From Liriodendron chinense (lineage: Eukaryota > Streptophyta > Magnoliopsida > Magnoliales > Magnoliaceae), in assembly GCA_003013855.2 (NCBI GenBank), contig ML058408.1, positions 1,674,001 through 1,738,000 on the forward strand: a stretch of DNA of 64,000 nucleotides. The letters are read 5' to 3'. Both the position numbers and the translations under genes were made by a program. Shown here one piece after another: positions 33,823 through 44,998 of the stretch. The stretch's first letter is position 1, and each line of letters begins with the position of its first letter. Below the pieces are notes generated by a model. The model searched no databases. It had not been told where the DNA came from and saw only the letters and a list, made by a program, of their open reading frames with translations.

Positions 33823-35429
33823 TGAACTTGTTTCATGCATGTTTTGCTTGGGACTAGCAAAATACTGGTTGGGGGTGTGTTGAGCTTCCAATTTATACAT
33901 TTTCTAACCCATTACATCACATCTTATGCATGGTTTGCATGCTTAAAAGACCCATCTAATGCATGTTTTGGGGATGTAGGAATGAGAGTGAGACTTCACT
34001 AAATTGGTCCTTAAAAGAATGCTTTTAAACCCACTTGATGATGAAGGAAGATGAGCCAAAGGAATGGAAGAAAGAAGCAATGAGAAGAGAGAGATGACAT
34101 GGATTTAATGCCAATTTGAAGGATTTGGAATGACTAGAAGACCAAGCTTTGCTGATCCAAAGAAGTGGAGAAAAAGCCTTGATGGAATCAAGTTGAAGAC
34201 CTAGAATGGCTAGAAAAGTCAAGTTGCAGAATTGCAAAGCTAGAAAAGTAAAATATAGAAAATTTAGCAGATAGCCCTGCAGAACAGAAAAACTGTAAAA
34301 TTTGGCCCTCGGGCGCCCGACCACCATTTTACCGGGTGCCCGAAATTGTTAAAAAAATCCAATTTATTACTAGAACTTTTCTAGACATGGTCGGGCGCCT
34401 GACCACAACTGGTCGGGCGCCCGCTGACCCGTTGGGCGCCCGATTAAGAGGATCTGGGTGCCCGAAATTCAAAGAAAATTTATCAAAACTTGCTGGACTG
34501 TTTTGAGTATGGTCGGGCTCCCGAGCAACACTTGACCGAGTGCCCGATGACCGATGAGTGCATAAAATCTTATGCAATCTGAGGCAGTGGGTGAGTTTTT
34601 CTATAAAATGACACCTTGGCATCCTTCCTAAGGTATCCTAGAAGAGTTCTAAGTTAGTGAAGAGCAAGGGAGATCATCGTGGAGCGACCGCAACTCCTCC
34701 AACTAGGGTTTTTTTTTTCTAGTTTTTCATGTTTTTGTTGAGTTTTTCTTTGAATTCTAGTTGATGCATAATAATGCTCAGCTAGAACCTCTTAGCTAAG
34801 GCTAAGAGGTGAAGCTTGTGAGTAGTTATCATGTTGAATTCGTTCTAATTCAAGTACTTTACTTAAAGTTTGGATTTTTAAAGTTCTAGTTTGAATAAAA
34901 GTCGATATTTTTTTATGTTTTATGAGAGTTCATGTGCTTCGGACATGAGTTCCTTACAATTCTCTGAGATCATCATGTTTGGATTGATTAGATTCAAATT
35001 GTAATAACCCTAGAGCGTACCATAGTCCATTGGCATGGTCGTTACTTCGAAGGCTACATATTCGACTTCTACATGCTTCATTAGAACTAGAATCTTATTC
35101 TTCCACTTGAGTGGGGATTATTCGCGTTTGAATGGTATATCTTCCAACTAGAAGAGAGATAGAACTTCAATTCTAGTTGTGGTATGCTTGGATGAATGAA
35201 TTCACATGAGGGCTATCGCAAGTGGATCCTTGAAAGCCTTAGTTCCATTAATTACAGATTTTTACAACTTTATTGTTTTAAGTTAGTTTATAAACTCAAA
35301 CTCCTTATTTAATTGATTTTGAAGTTGCTGGAACAACTTGAATTGGTTTACTTAATTCCCTGTGGATCGACCTCGGTCTTACCGAGAATTATTACTACAT
35401 CGCAGCCTTGCACTTGAGGCGAGCGAATA
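33823..35429 (+). repeat. PPT and 3' LTR of element D, followed by a second PBS
   Basis: 33823-33877 completes the D internal region, ending in PPT ACTGGTTGGGGGTG. The LTR starts TGTTGAGCTTCC at 33878 and ends GAGGCGAGCGAATA at 35429 (CA mutated to TA). U3 carries a TCGGGCGCCCGA palindrome array (34305-34560) and TATA at 34602-34608. Unusually, a PBS and about 50 bases of leader follow, so this LTR is both the 3' LTR of D and the 5' LTR of a tandem remnant (E). Confidence 0.85.
34305..34560. repeat. TCGGGCGCCCGA palindrome array in LTR D
   Basis: About eight copies of the 12-base palindrome TCGGGCGCCCGA, or versions with one or two changes (GGGTGCCCGA, GGGCGCCTGA, GGGCTCCCGA), occur in two groups separated by an AT-rich gap. 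They sit just upstream of the TATA box, where other LTRs of this family have GACCGGTC or GATTGATC sites. Confidence 0.85.
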
Positions 35430-35435
35430 AGTTTT

Positions 35436-35453
35436 TGGCGCCGTTGCCGGGGA
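35436..35453 (+). other. PBS (tRNA-Asp) and leader remnant of element E
   Basis: TGGCGCCGTTGCCGGGGA is a perfect tRNA-Asp complement. The following leader (TTAGGTTAAATGGTTCTAA) matches B up to about 35480, where homology stops at the antisense gene of J. This suggests a tandem D-E arrangement truncated by deletion. Confidence 0.8.
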
Positions 35454-35483
35454 ACTTAGGTTAAATGGTTCTAAATTGTTTTT

Positions 35484-37655
35484 GGCTGCCATTAATGGCT
35501 GCCCCATTAATGGCAGCCATGCTGAAGTTCCAGATTTAAATGGGGCCTTAGATGATGGGATTTTGGATGGTAGGGATGAGATGGGGAGAGTGGCCCTTGG
35601 TGAGGTTATGAATCCTTTGAGTGTGGGCCTTATGGATGATGTGATCGATGGTGAGGATGATGCCATGTTGGACATTAATGGGCTGATCTCATACTTATAC
35701 AATATGGATGGTTCAGATGATACCTTTGATAACTTGGATGCACTTGATGACAGCCGAGATGTTCGGTACTCTTACTTGGGCAGACTTGATGTGATCATTG
35801 ATGATGTTTCCTTGATGATGGACGGTGTAGATGTCCCTTTGACCGGACAGAGTGATAGTTGGGTTCCTGACTTTATGATGGAGAGGACTGCAGGTCCAGA
35901 TCTTACCATAAATTCTTTTATCGGGGCCATCAGGGCCTTTCTTAACGGTTCAGACACACCTTTTAGAGGCCAAATTGTTCAGGATGCCACGATGTGCGGT
36001 GTGATCTTTGTAGACAGCCTTCTTGACGGAGATTATTGACCTTCTCTTGATCATCGGCCCCTTACGCATTCTGTTCACCAGGTGGGCGAGTCTTCTCATG
36101 CTGTTGAGGTTGTGACAGTTTTGGATAGCGATGCAACTATATCAGACGTAGCTGCTACTGGGGATATTTCTGAGACTATTGAGTTTACAGAGGTTCCAAC
36201 TTTTCCTTCTCCTTCGCTCGTTGATCTTCCGATCCTTGAGGAGCTGTCAGCAATTTCTAGGCCTTTTGTTCTGGTGGGGATTCCTGTGAGGACTTGTCAG
36301 TTGCTTCCTTATCCTTCTTGTTCACCACGACTGCTTGCATGGCTTGAAAGATTATCAGCTTACAAGATTCGTGATCTGGAGTCCTATGGCTTTGGCGGTC
36401 TGATTCATATGGCCAGAGTTAATATTGACTGGAGGATGCTCGGTGCTGCGCTGATTGACTGGGTCCCGCCCTTGAACTTGTTTGCATTCAATGATATGGA
36501 GATAGGACCCTCTTTGGAGGAGCTTGCGTGCTTGACAGGTCTTCCTTGTGATTATGCACAGTATTTCTCGCCGAAGACTTTGCTGAAGACCGCCACCCCG
36601 CAGAACTGGTTTGGGATTCCATATCTTCTTCGACCTGCAATCGATGGCCAAGATGTTGTGGTCTTCTCTTTAAACTCACTGTATGGTCTTTTTTGGGCCC
36701 TCGGAGTGCGGCGGGGTCCATACTTTCTTAGAATGCATTGATGTTCTGTCTGGTAGCTAAGGTGTTATTCTTGAGATGGGGCCAATCTCAGACTCCTATG
36801 CTCTTCGAGGTGATGAGCCGAGTTATTCGTCTACAGGGGATTATTTCTCTTGTCCTGGCTGAGCTATTTAATGGGTTGACTGACTGTACCATAGGCCGTA
36901 CCCGTGTTCTTCGCAGCTGCTGTGCATTTCTTCAGGTAATCCTTTCGTACTTTCTTTTTCTTTCTTGTCCTTGAAACTGTTTGCTTTAGCTGAGTCTCTT
37001 TACTTTCTCATGATCAGATTTGATTATGGGAGCATCTTTCTATGATCGTTCCTGTATCGTTCCCCGGCACTCGTCGCCCTGACCTTATGCGCCATATCAC
37101 GGAGTTTCTCCCTCATACAACTGGGATGAGTGAGCCTTTGTATCACAGGATGTTTGCCGAGTTACGTGACTGGAACATTCGTTGGGAGTCATCTTGGCTT
37201 TTACTCCCTCCAGTTCTTTATAATGCTCACCGCCTTCCTCTGATGCTAGTAGGCTTCCACTCCTATTTCTCTTATCATCCTATCCAATTCTTGCGACAGT
37301 TCAGGTATGAGCAGGATGTTCCACATTTTTCTTTCTCGGGTATCGGGCGTCGATCACTTCCGGCCAGATCATCCGATTTTAGGACTCGGGTTAATAGGTC
37401 CTGGGCAGGTCACTTGACTGCTGATTTGCTCAGTTTTGAGTTACGGACATTTCTGATGGCGATTCCCACATATCAGCATTGGGTTGCTAAGCAGTCTCTA
37501 TATCGACGCATTCCTTACTGGCATCTGACGGCCGATGAGGATGAGTTGGATGTCCTTGGGGATGCTGGTTCTTCGTCTGGTTTGTATGAACCCTTTGAGG
37601 AGTGCCTATTTATCGATCCCGACTTCCTTTTGGCCACTTATGGCCACTTGTTGTC
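35484..37655 (+). pseudogene. DUF7745/plant-mobile-domain-like gene, antisense in element J, part 1
   Basis: An acidic N-terminal segment (35484-36081, TGA at 36037) runs in one frame into a segment with FGGLIHMARVNIDWRMLGAA, EIGPSLEELACLTGLP and LYGLFWALGVRRGPYF. A frameshift near 36738 leads to LAELFNGLTDCTIGRTRVLRSCCAFLQ. A typical intron follows (36936-37017, 82 bases, CAG/GTAATC to GATCAG), then LWEHLSMIVPVSFPG with one TGA just after the junction, and more of the domain to 37655. The layout resembles DUF7745/aminotransferase-like plant-mobile-domain proteins. Such genes are known as extra antisense frames in Tat-lineage elements. The left end is cut at the E junction. Confidence 0.55.
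36936..37017 (+). other. Probable intron in the antisense gene of J
   Basis: The sequence begins GTAATCC after TTCTTCAG and ends CATGATCAG. It is pyrimidine-rich, 82 bases long and in phase 0. The flanking coding segments resemble adjoining parts of one domain (CCAFLQ then LWEHL). It is supported by splice consensus and reading frame only. Confidence 0.5.
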
Positions 37656-39210
37656 TGTTAAGCTCTTAAATGTGCATATTTTAACCCCATTTCATCATTA
37701 ACTATGCTTGAAATACATGATTAAAGACCCAACTAATGCATGATTTTGTGGTTATAGGAATGAGAGAGAGGATTCATCAATTGAAGGCTTAAAGGCGCTA
37801 TTTACAAGCATTGAAGATCAAAAGACCAAGCGTAGAAGGATAGAAGAAAGAAGCAAAGGAGAGAAGAAAGAAAGCAGAAGAAGACACTGAAGACCGGTCG
37901 TCCATAGCCGAGGACCGGTCGTCCGACCGGTCTGAACACTCAACAGAAGGGGCCCTGCGGCCAAAACACACTGGACCTATCAGGACCGGTCGTGCGACCG
38001 GTCGTCCACTACGCAAACCGGTCGTCCGATCGGTCGTTGAATTAAAATTTTGAGTTTGAATTTCTGAAAAACTCACTGGACATTTTTTGCGTTTTTGAGA
38101 CCGGTCGTCTAGGAGCTCAGACCGGTCATGCGACCGATCGTCTGCTTAACAGAGCATGTCCCACAAGCTCCGATTTTCTCTGCGCAATTTGGGATTCCTT
38201 GCGCAACCTGGAACCTTCTGCACTATTTTATAAAAGGAGAGCTAAGGCTTCTTCCTAAGACATCTTAGAAGAGATTAAGCATGGTGGGAGACGGCAGAAG
38301 TCGGATTTGGAGTTCTACAACTCCTCCTAGTTTGTTCTTTTAGTTTCATGTTTTGTTTAGTTGTTTTCATGTTTCTTTGGATCATGAACGGCTAAACCTC
38401 TTAGCTAGGGCTAAGAGGTAAAGCTTGTAGTGAATCTAAGATGTTTCAATTCGTTGATTTAGTTTCAAGTTGGATTATTAGTGAAGAACAATGGTTTGAA
38501 GTTTAAATAAAGTTCTAAGTAGTTTTTCTTAATCTTATGATGACTCATGGATGTTTTGAAGAATTGCTTGAGTTCTTAACTGTTTTGAGCTAGTCTAGAC
38601 CTATATGATCCGAGGAATTAGATTCAATACGCTCTAGATTTATGATCCTCATGTGGGAACTTCATGCTAAAGGTTTATTTTTCTGGAATTTCTGAAGTAT
38701 GTGAGAGTTTGTATGTGATTTGGATCAAGTTCAAATCATGATCTAGTTTTATCTTATGACAGGATTTAATGATGGTTATGATTGTGATCTTAACCTATTG
38801 GAATTGGGACTGACCTATGCAATTGAGTGTGCTCATATCCTAGCTTGCATTGAGAGAATCATGTACATGAATCATACATATGACAGATTGATTGTTTTAA
38901 TTGCTCTATCATCCGGCTAGATAGGACTTAATTTCGATTCTAGTTGAGAAAGTGAGAAACCACAGCGGATTGAGCATTAAGGATTGCTACAAGTGGATCC
39001 TTGAACCCCTAGTGCCGTTTTTATTAATTGATTACCTTCAGTTTAGTTCAAAAGTGTTATCTTCATCAAATTACTAAAATTCTGATAGCTAGCTCTTCAG
39101 TAGAAACCATTAACAGTATTTTGTGATTTCCTACACAAGTCCCTGTGGATCGACCTCGGTCTTACCGAGATTATTACTACATCGCAACCATACACTTGGG
39201 GAAGCGAACA
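37656..39210 (+). repeat. Solo LTR K (1555 bp)
   Basis: It starts TGTTAAGCTCTTAAATG and ends CTTGGGGAAGCGAACA, the subfamily of F and L. The flanks TTGTC (37651-37655) and CTATC (39211-39215) are a poor TSD, with two transitions in five bases. The interrupted reading frame resumes exactly in phase at 39216, which supports a simple insertion. It carries a GACCGGTCGTCC array (37890-38150), TGCGCAATTTGG...TTGCGCAA near 38181, and TATA at 38229-38235. Confidence 0.85.
37890..38150. repeat. GACCGGTCGTCC array in LTR K
   Basis: About ten GACCGGTCGT(C/G)C(G) sites occur, some in head-to-head pairs (GGTCGTCCGACCGGTC). The core palindrome is GACCGGTC as in F, L, A and C, but the flank (GTCC rather than GGCC) differs, so this is a variant class. 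Confidence 0.8.
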
Positions 39211-39215
39211 CTATC

Positions 39216-39429
39216 TAAGATTTTCGCATTTCGATATCATTGTGAGATGATGTCGAGGAGATTGGTCGTTGATTAGAGGTTGTATAATGAGGAGGAGGCG
39301 ATCCGTAGCCTTGAGAGAGATGAGGTGCATTACCTACGCATGGAGGTGAGCAGGCTGAGAGTGAGGCTATTTCATTATGAGTCAGAGGACTTTCCTGACA
39401 TGGCTTTTGAGGAGGAGGGCAGAGATTGA
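39216..39429 (+). pseudogene. C-terminal part of the antisense gene of J
   Basis: This continues in frame from 37655 (…GHLLS then KIFAFRYHCEMMSRR). One TAG lies near 39271-39285. The end is a charged helix-like stretch, LYNEEEAIRSLERDEVHYLRMEVSRLRV, of likely coiled-coil type, then an acidic tail and TGA at 39427-39429. DUF7745-type proteins often end in such a helical tail (family knowledge, from memory). Confidence 0.55.
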
Positions 39430-40613
39430 TTTTTATGCCTTTGAGGGTTGTATCAGCTGTCTGTGCACCCACTTTTTGCATGGTACATGACTGGCTATGA
39501 TGCTTTTTTTTTTAAAGAAATGATATGATATATGTAATAGAAATACGATGCTTTAATGGAAAGAGAACTTTTGAGAATTTATTATGCCATGAGTTATCTT
39601 GTGAGTGTGTATCTAGATTTTGTGCCAGGACATGGGAATCAGAACTAAAGCTCGGCCAATGCTTTGACTTTTGGGGGATCCCTTTTGTTCCCTAGAGGTG
39701 TAGGCAGTAGAAAATGTTACTTTTTGAGAGTTTTGTTAGAGTTTGTAGAGTCTCTGTCCCTGACTGTACTTCTTCTTGCTCTTAATCTGGGATTGTCTAA
39801 GCTGATCTGGACTGTCTTGCCTCTTGGTATCTGCACTTTTTATTTTTGAGCCATTTTTTTCCTGTAGCGCTCTTTTGATTTTTCACCACAGCCGGCTTTT
39901 CCCATCATTTTTGCGCGTGGTGCCCTTTCGGGTTTTCACCACATCCCAGCTATTTGATCTTGCCTACCCCTTGGCAGCTATGCTGTTTTTACCCTCGGCA
40001 CCCTTTCGGATTTTCACCAAGTCTGTTGTGTGCCCACTGTTTTTACTCGGAGCGCCCTTTCAGGGTTTTCACCCCGCCCTCTTCGTTTATGCACACATCT
40101 CTTTTTTCTGATTTTTCTGAATAATTATGGTGGTTAGAAGTCGGGAATCCATCATTATTGGCCGATGGCAGCCTTTCAGCCCTTATCCTGAGTTACGATG
40201 GTAGAGCTGTTGGTTTTAGCTATAGACCTTTCTGAAGTGGATGGATGAATGTGTTTCTTTTTGGGTCGATTTTTTTTCTTGGGTGCCTTGTTTTGGCTTC
40301 CCTATTTTTTTTCTCTTTTTATTCTTTTCTTTGTGTTCTTTTTTTTTATTGCCCTTTTTTTTCTTCTCTCTTTTTCCTTTTGAAATCCTTTATATGGAAA
40401 ACTTGTTGGTGAACGGAAATGATTTCTCAGAGGTCCTAGCTTCGACCCCTTGACTTTAGGTCTACTAATGTAACTCTTGATAAGTTTAGAATGACTTACC
40501 CATGAAAGATCTTCACTTTGTCGGCGTTGATTGGCTCATAAAGATCCACCCCTCTCATGTTAGTAAGCCTGAGGGCGCCTCCAAAAAGTACTTCTCTGAT
40601 GATCAGCGGTCTC
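39430..40613 (-). other. 3' noncoding region of J with repeated GGTGAAAACC motif
   Basis: There is no gene. On the plus strand a motif (G)CGCCCTTTC(G/A)GG(T/A)TTTTCACC recurs near 39867, 39919, 39999 and 40048. A pyrimidine-rich tract (purine-rich in the sense of J) covers about 40255-40390 and could relate to a polypurine tract, but no LTR follows it. Confidence 0.55.
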
Positions 40614-41480
40614 CTATGATGGTTTGAACTTTCCTCTAGGATCCGAAAGGTGTGACGGTAGAATCTTTTTTATAACCATGTCACCTACCTTAAAACTTCT
40701 TTTTTGGACTCTCTTGTTGTAAGCCCGAGCAATCCTTTTCTGATAACACTGGGAATGACTTAGTGCACGCATGCGCTTTTTGTTTGCTAGATGTAACTGA
40801 TCGAATCTGACCCATTGGCATTCTCCTTCTTCAATTTTGCTTTCTAGTAATACTCGTAGTGATGGTATTTCCACCTCGACCGGTAAAACTACTTCCATTC
40901 CATAAGTAAGCTCGAAAGGAGTAACGCCTGTAATAGACCGTATAGACGTTCGATAGGCCCAAAGTGCATATGGGAGCATGTCTAACCAATTTCGATAGGT
41001 CATGACCATCTTCTCGAGTATCCTGACGATCGTTTTGTTTACGGCTTCTACCCCACCATTCATCTGAGGACGATAAAGGCTTGATCAATGACGTTGAATT
41101 TTGAATTTGCTGAGGAAGTCATCCATTTTCTTGTTGACAAAAGGGGTTCTGTTATCGATGATGACAACATTTTGGATTCCATACCGACATATGATGTTGT
41201 TCTTTATGAATTTGATCACTTGGGATGTTGTTATCGTGGTGTAGGAGGCTGCTTTTACCCACTTGGTAAAGTAGTCGATTGCCACGAGTATATACTCATG
41301 ACCATTTGATGCTTTTGGATTCACCTTCCCAATGATGTCAAGACCCCACATAGAGAAAAGGCTGGGGAGTTGTCAGGTTGTACAGTTCTGATGAGGGGGC
41401 ATGTATTTAATTCACATGCTCCTGACACTTGAAGCATTTTCTGACGTGCTGGCAGCAGTCTGTCTCCATGGTGAGCCAAT
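40614..41480 (-). pseudogene. int: Integrase of element J
   Basis: The zinc-binding end is visible as CCQHVRKCFKCQ near 41430-41470, followed by a stop. The core frame 41351-41085 has WGLDIIGKVNP (first Asp), HEYILVAIDYFTKW and VVIIDNRTPF (second Asp). A TGA at 41085-41087 interrupts it, and the same frame continues with MNGGVEAVNKTI (Glu), YALWAYRTSIRSITGVTPFELTYG and the basic C-terminal region ending SFKVGDMVIKK. All three catalytic acids are present, but stops make it inactive. Confidence 0.85.
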
Positions 41481-41772
41481 AGTAATCGAGTCATAGAATC
41501 TTCTTCGCCATCATGTGCCCGTTCATGCGTGGGCCACTTATTCCTTTGTGTATTTCTTTCATGATTTTAGCAGCTTCTGCTTCATCGACGCATTGAAGGA
41601 GGACTTAATTGTAGGATCGCTTGTAGAGAATTTCACCACTGATGATGAACTGCTGACCAAACACTTGATGGTTTGGCAATCTGTTGCTGTTGCTGCCTCC
41701 GGATAGTCTTGGGTTTCGAGATATTGCTTGATGTCAGCATACCAGGGTTTGTCAGGGGCAGCTTCGGCCTTT

Positions 41773-42300
41773 CTATCTACAAGTAGAAGGCAGGTTCATC
41801 TTGAGTTTCAACTGTGAGCTCCCATTCTCAAGCTCCTTTCGGGATCTCGAGCATTGATGCAAGAGTAGCGAGAGCATCTGCAAATTGATTCTTGGCCCTA
41901 GGCATGTACAAGAAGGTGATTTCTTTGAATTCTTCGACCAGATTTTCAAGGTACACATGATATGGTACCAACTTCTCATCCTTGGTCTTTCATTCGCCAT
42001 TGGTCTGATTAATGATAAGTTGTGAGTCTCTAAATACTCGTAGCTTCTTGACACCCAAGATTATGGCTTCTCTTAGACTAGCAATACATGCTTCATACTC
42101 TGTCATGTTGTTGGTGTACTCAAATGTTATGCACCTTGAGATAGGAATAGGGACGTCGTTTGGAGAGTAGATGATTGCTCCGATTCCACTTCCTTTAAAG
42201 TTGGATGCGTCGTCGAAGAATAACGTCCACTCGTCTTTCTTCTTCTTCTCTTCACCTTCGATGAGCAAGAGATCTTCATCAGGGAAGAACATCTCGAGTG
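41773..42300 (-). pseudogene. Second (archaeal-type) RNase H and linker of J
   Basis: The frame 42292-41990 has EWTLFFDDASNFKGSGIGA, NMTEYEACIASLREAI and LRVFRDSQLIINQ, i.e. the D, E and D residues of an archaeal-type RNase H. A TGA in place of Trp ends it at 41990. The same frame continues as a linker (YHVYLENLVEEF, PRAKNQFADALATLASMLEIPKG). A second RNase H after the usual one is diagnostic for the Tat lineage. Confidence 0.85.
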
Positions 42301-43943
42301 GTTAAAATCCAGGAGAGAATGAGCTGCGAGGGCCTGCCCCTTGATTGCCTTCTGAGTGACAAAGGTGATGTCGAACTCAGATAGGAGTAGTTGCCATTTG
42401 GTTATCCTTCCAGTGAGTGATGGCTTCTCGAACAGGTATTTGAGCGGATCCATGCGAGTGAGGAGGAGAATAGGGAATGCAATCATGTATTGTCGAAGTT
42501 GTTGAGTTGCCCATACTAGAGTGAGGTAAGTCTTCTCAATTGGGGAATACCTGGTCTCGCAGTTGGTGAACTTTCAGATCAAATAATATATTGCTTGTTC
42601 CTTCTTCCCAGTCTCGTCGTGCTGGCCAAGGGCATAGCCGATGGCTTCTACTGCTACCGAGATGTACAACAAGAGCGGTCGTCCGAGAGTGGGCGGCACT
42701 AGAACTGGAGGATTCATGAGATATTTCTTGATACGGTTGAAAGCGACTTGAAAATTGTCATTCCATTCTTTTGGTACATTCTTCCGAAGGAGCTTGAATA
42801 TGGGCTCACAGATAAGTGCAAGCTGTGCGATGAAGCGACTGATGTATTGAATTCTGCCGAGGAAGCCACAGATTTCTTTCTCAGTTCTTGGAGGGGGCAT
42901 CTCGATGATTGCTCTTGTCTTGGTCTCATCGACCCTGATGCCATCCTCGCTCACCATAAAGCCAAGGAATTTGCCTCTAGTTGCACCGAAGATACACTTC
43001 TGAGGGTTGAAATGGAGCTTGTATTTTTCTAACCTGTTGAATAACTTCTTCAGATTTTCAAAATGTCCTTCAATTGTGCGAGATTTGATGATCATATCAT
43101 CCACATATACTTCAAGTTCTTTGTTCATCATATCATGGAATAATGCTGTCATTACTCGCTGATATGTTGCTCCTGCGTTCTTCAGACCGAACGGCCTTAG
43201 CCTGTAACAGAAGGTTCCCCATGGAGTGATAAACGATGTCTTCTCGCGATCTTCGACGGCCATCTTGATTTGATTGTAACATGAGAATCCGTCTATGAAT
43301 GAAAAGATCTTATACCCTGTGGTGTTGTCGACCAAAGTGTCGATATGCGGCAAAGGAAAACCATCTTTAGGACTGACTTTGTTGAGATCTCGGAAGTCGA
43401 TGCACATTCAAACCTTGCCATCCTTAGTACTGGTACGATGTTAGCGAGCGATTCTGGGTAGTTAGAGACTACCAAGAATCCCACACTATACTGCTTGATG
43501 ACTTCATCGCGAACTTTCAGGGCCCATTCTGGCTTCATTCTCCGCAGTTTCTGTTTAACTGGCTTCATATCCGGTTTGGTTAGTAGATGGTGTACAACGA
43601 GCTCTTCATCAAGCCCCGACATGTCTTCATATGAGAACGTAAAGTTGGACAGTCTTAGATCTAGGAACTCTATCATTCTCTGTTTCATCTCGGGTGGTAA
43701 CGATTTTCCAATGCATACTTCCCTAGGGATTTCTGGTGTCCCCAAGTTTACTACCTTAAAATCATCGGCTACAACATTGGCTTTGGATTCAAACTTTCTG
43801 AGGAGGTCCTCTAGTTCGGGAGCTGGGTCATCATCTTCCCCATCCCAAGCTTTGTCCAAACCCATGAGTTCGAAGTCTAATTTAATGTCAAAATTATATG
43901 ATTCGACTTCAAACTTATGCGACTCTTCAGACGAACTTGGCAC
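42301..43943 (-). pseudogene. pol: Reverse transcriptase and first RNase H of J
   Basis: The frame 43943-43430 has the RT lead-in (LDEELVVHHLLTKPDMKPVKQKLRRM). A frameshift occurs near 43420. From 43407 come MCIDFRDLNKVSPKDGFPLP, SFIDGFSCYNQI, FGLKNAGATYQRVM and the catalytic YVDDMI (near 43100), then RNase H with IGYALGQHDETGKKEQAIYYL. TGA at 42574 is followed in frame by the rest of RNase H (LKYLFEKPSLTGRITKWQLLLSEF). A further frame change near 42300 leads to the second RNase H. Confidence 0.85.
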
Positions 43944-44341
43944 ATTATTGAATGTAGGAAAAGAAATGCTTTTTAGTTTTTGAGAATTTTTTGAAATTGA
44001 ATTGCTAAATATTTTTGGCTTTTGAAAATTTTAATTTTTTTAGATTTTTGAACTCCAAAGGACCTTGAACAAGCGGGCATTTTAAACCATGATTGATCCC
44101 AGCTTGCCACGGGGTACTGATCGCTACTTAAACCGACGTTTTTTTAAGCTAGAGCCCTCGGATGACTCTCTGGCTGATTCAGAAGTTAAGGGAATAGATG
44201 ACCATTCAGGACCCCACACTCCTTCCCCTGGAGAGGTGGGGGTTGATGATTCGAGCGAAGAATCATGGTCTGAGCTAATGACCAATATTTCTCTCTAGTC
44301 CGGTTCAAGATCTGAGTCATATTCAGCCCCTCCTGGATTAC

Positions 44342-44998
44342 TTACCTCACATTGCAGTTTGTCTGGTTCCAGTTCAGGGCTGGCCATTTCCCTTTCTTAG
44401 TCCAATGGATGGGCTGCTTTTGCCCCTGGCTGATGGTTAATGGTGTTGATTCTGCAGAGATAGGTAGGTTGTGCCCCTTGTTGATTGATGCTGAGATGGA
44501 AATGTTGTGCCCCTGGTTAACTAAAATTGAAGTGGGCAAGCTATGCCCCTGGTTGACTGGTGGTGATGTGGCGAGGGCAGGTATTAGAGTATCCTGGTCC
44601 TGAAGTTGCTGTATTTGATCTTCTTCTTCATCTATATGTTCTTCTTCTTCTTCTGGAGGCTTAGATGGTTTGAGAATCCAGTCCCATCGAATGGGAGGCC
44701 ACGTGGCCCAAGCTAGGCTCATCAGGAAGCCTTTATGTAGTGCGGTCGATATATTTCTTCTTGGATCTCTACAAGGCTCTCCTGGCCTGATAAATTGAAT
44801 GGGTAAGCATCGAAACTTCTTTTTTCTTTTATCCACGATGAATGACCTGTACCCGAGCCCCCATTTGCGTTGATTATATACCAGCAGTATCTTTCTGAAC
44901 TTGAAATGATTCTTCATGCGATACTTGAGACTCAGACGTTCTGCTGGTGAAAAAACATGGTCCACCCTTATCGGTTCTAGATTGGCAATAATGTTCAC
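44342..44998 (-). pseudogene. Protease-RT linker of J
   Basis: A 218-residue frame has a basic GLGY segment (RKWGLGYRSFIVDKRKKKFR) typical of the protease-RT linker of Tat elements. A glutamate-rich stretch follows, then an imperfect four-fold repeat around (V/I)NxGH(S/N)xPxS. No catalytic domain is visible. 43944-44341 is less clear linker sequence. Confidence 0.5.

Noticed and set aside
40241..40453. Phe/Leu-rich membrane protein
   Set aside because: It is a translation of the pyrimidine-rich tract in the 3' noncoding region of J.
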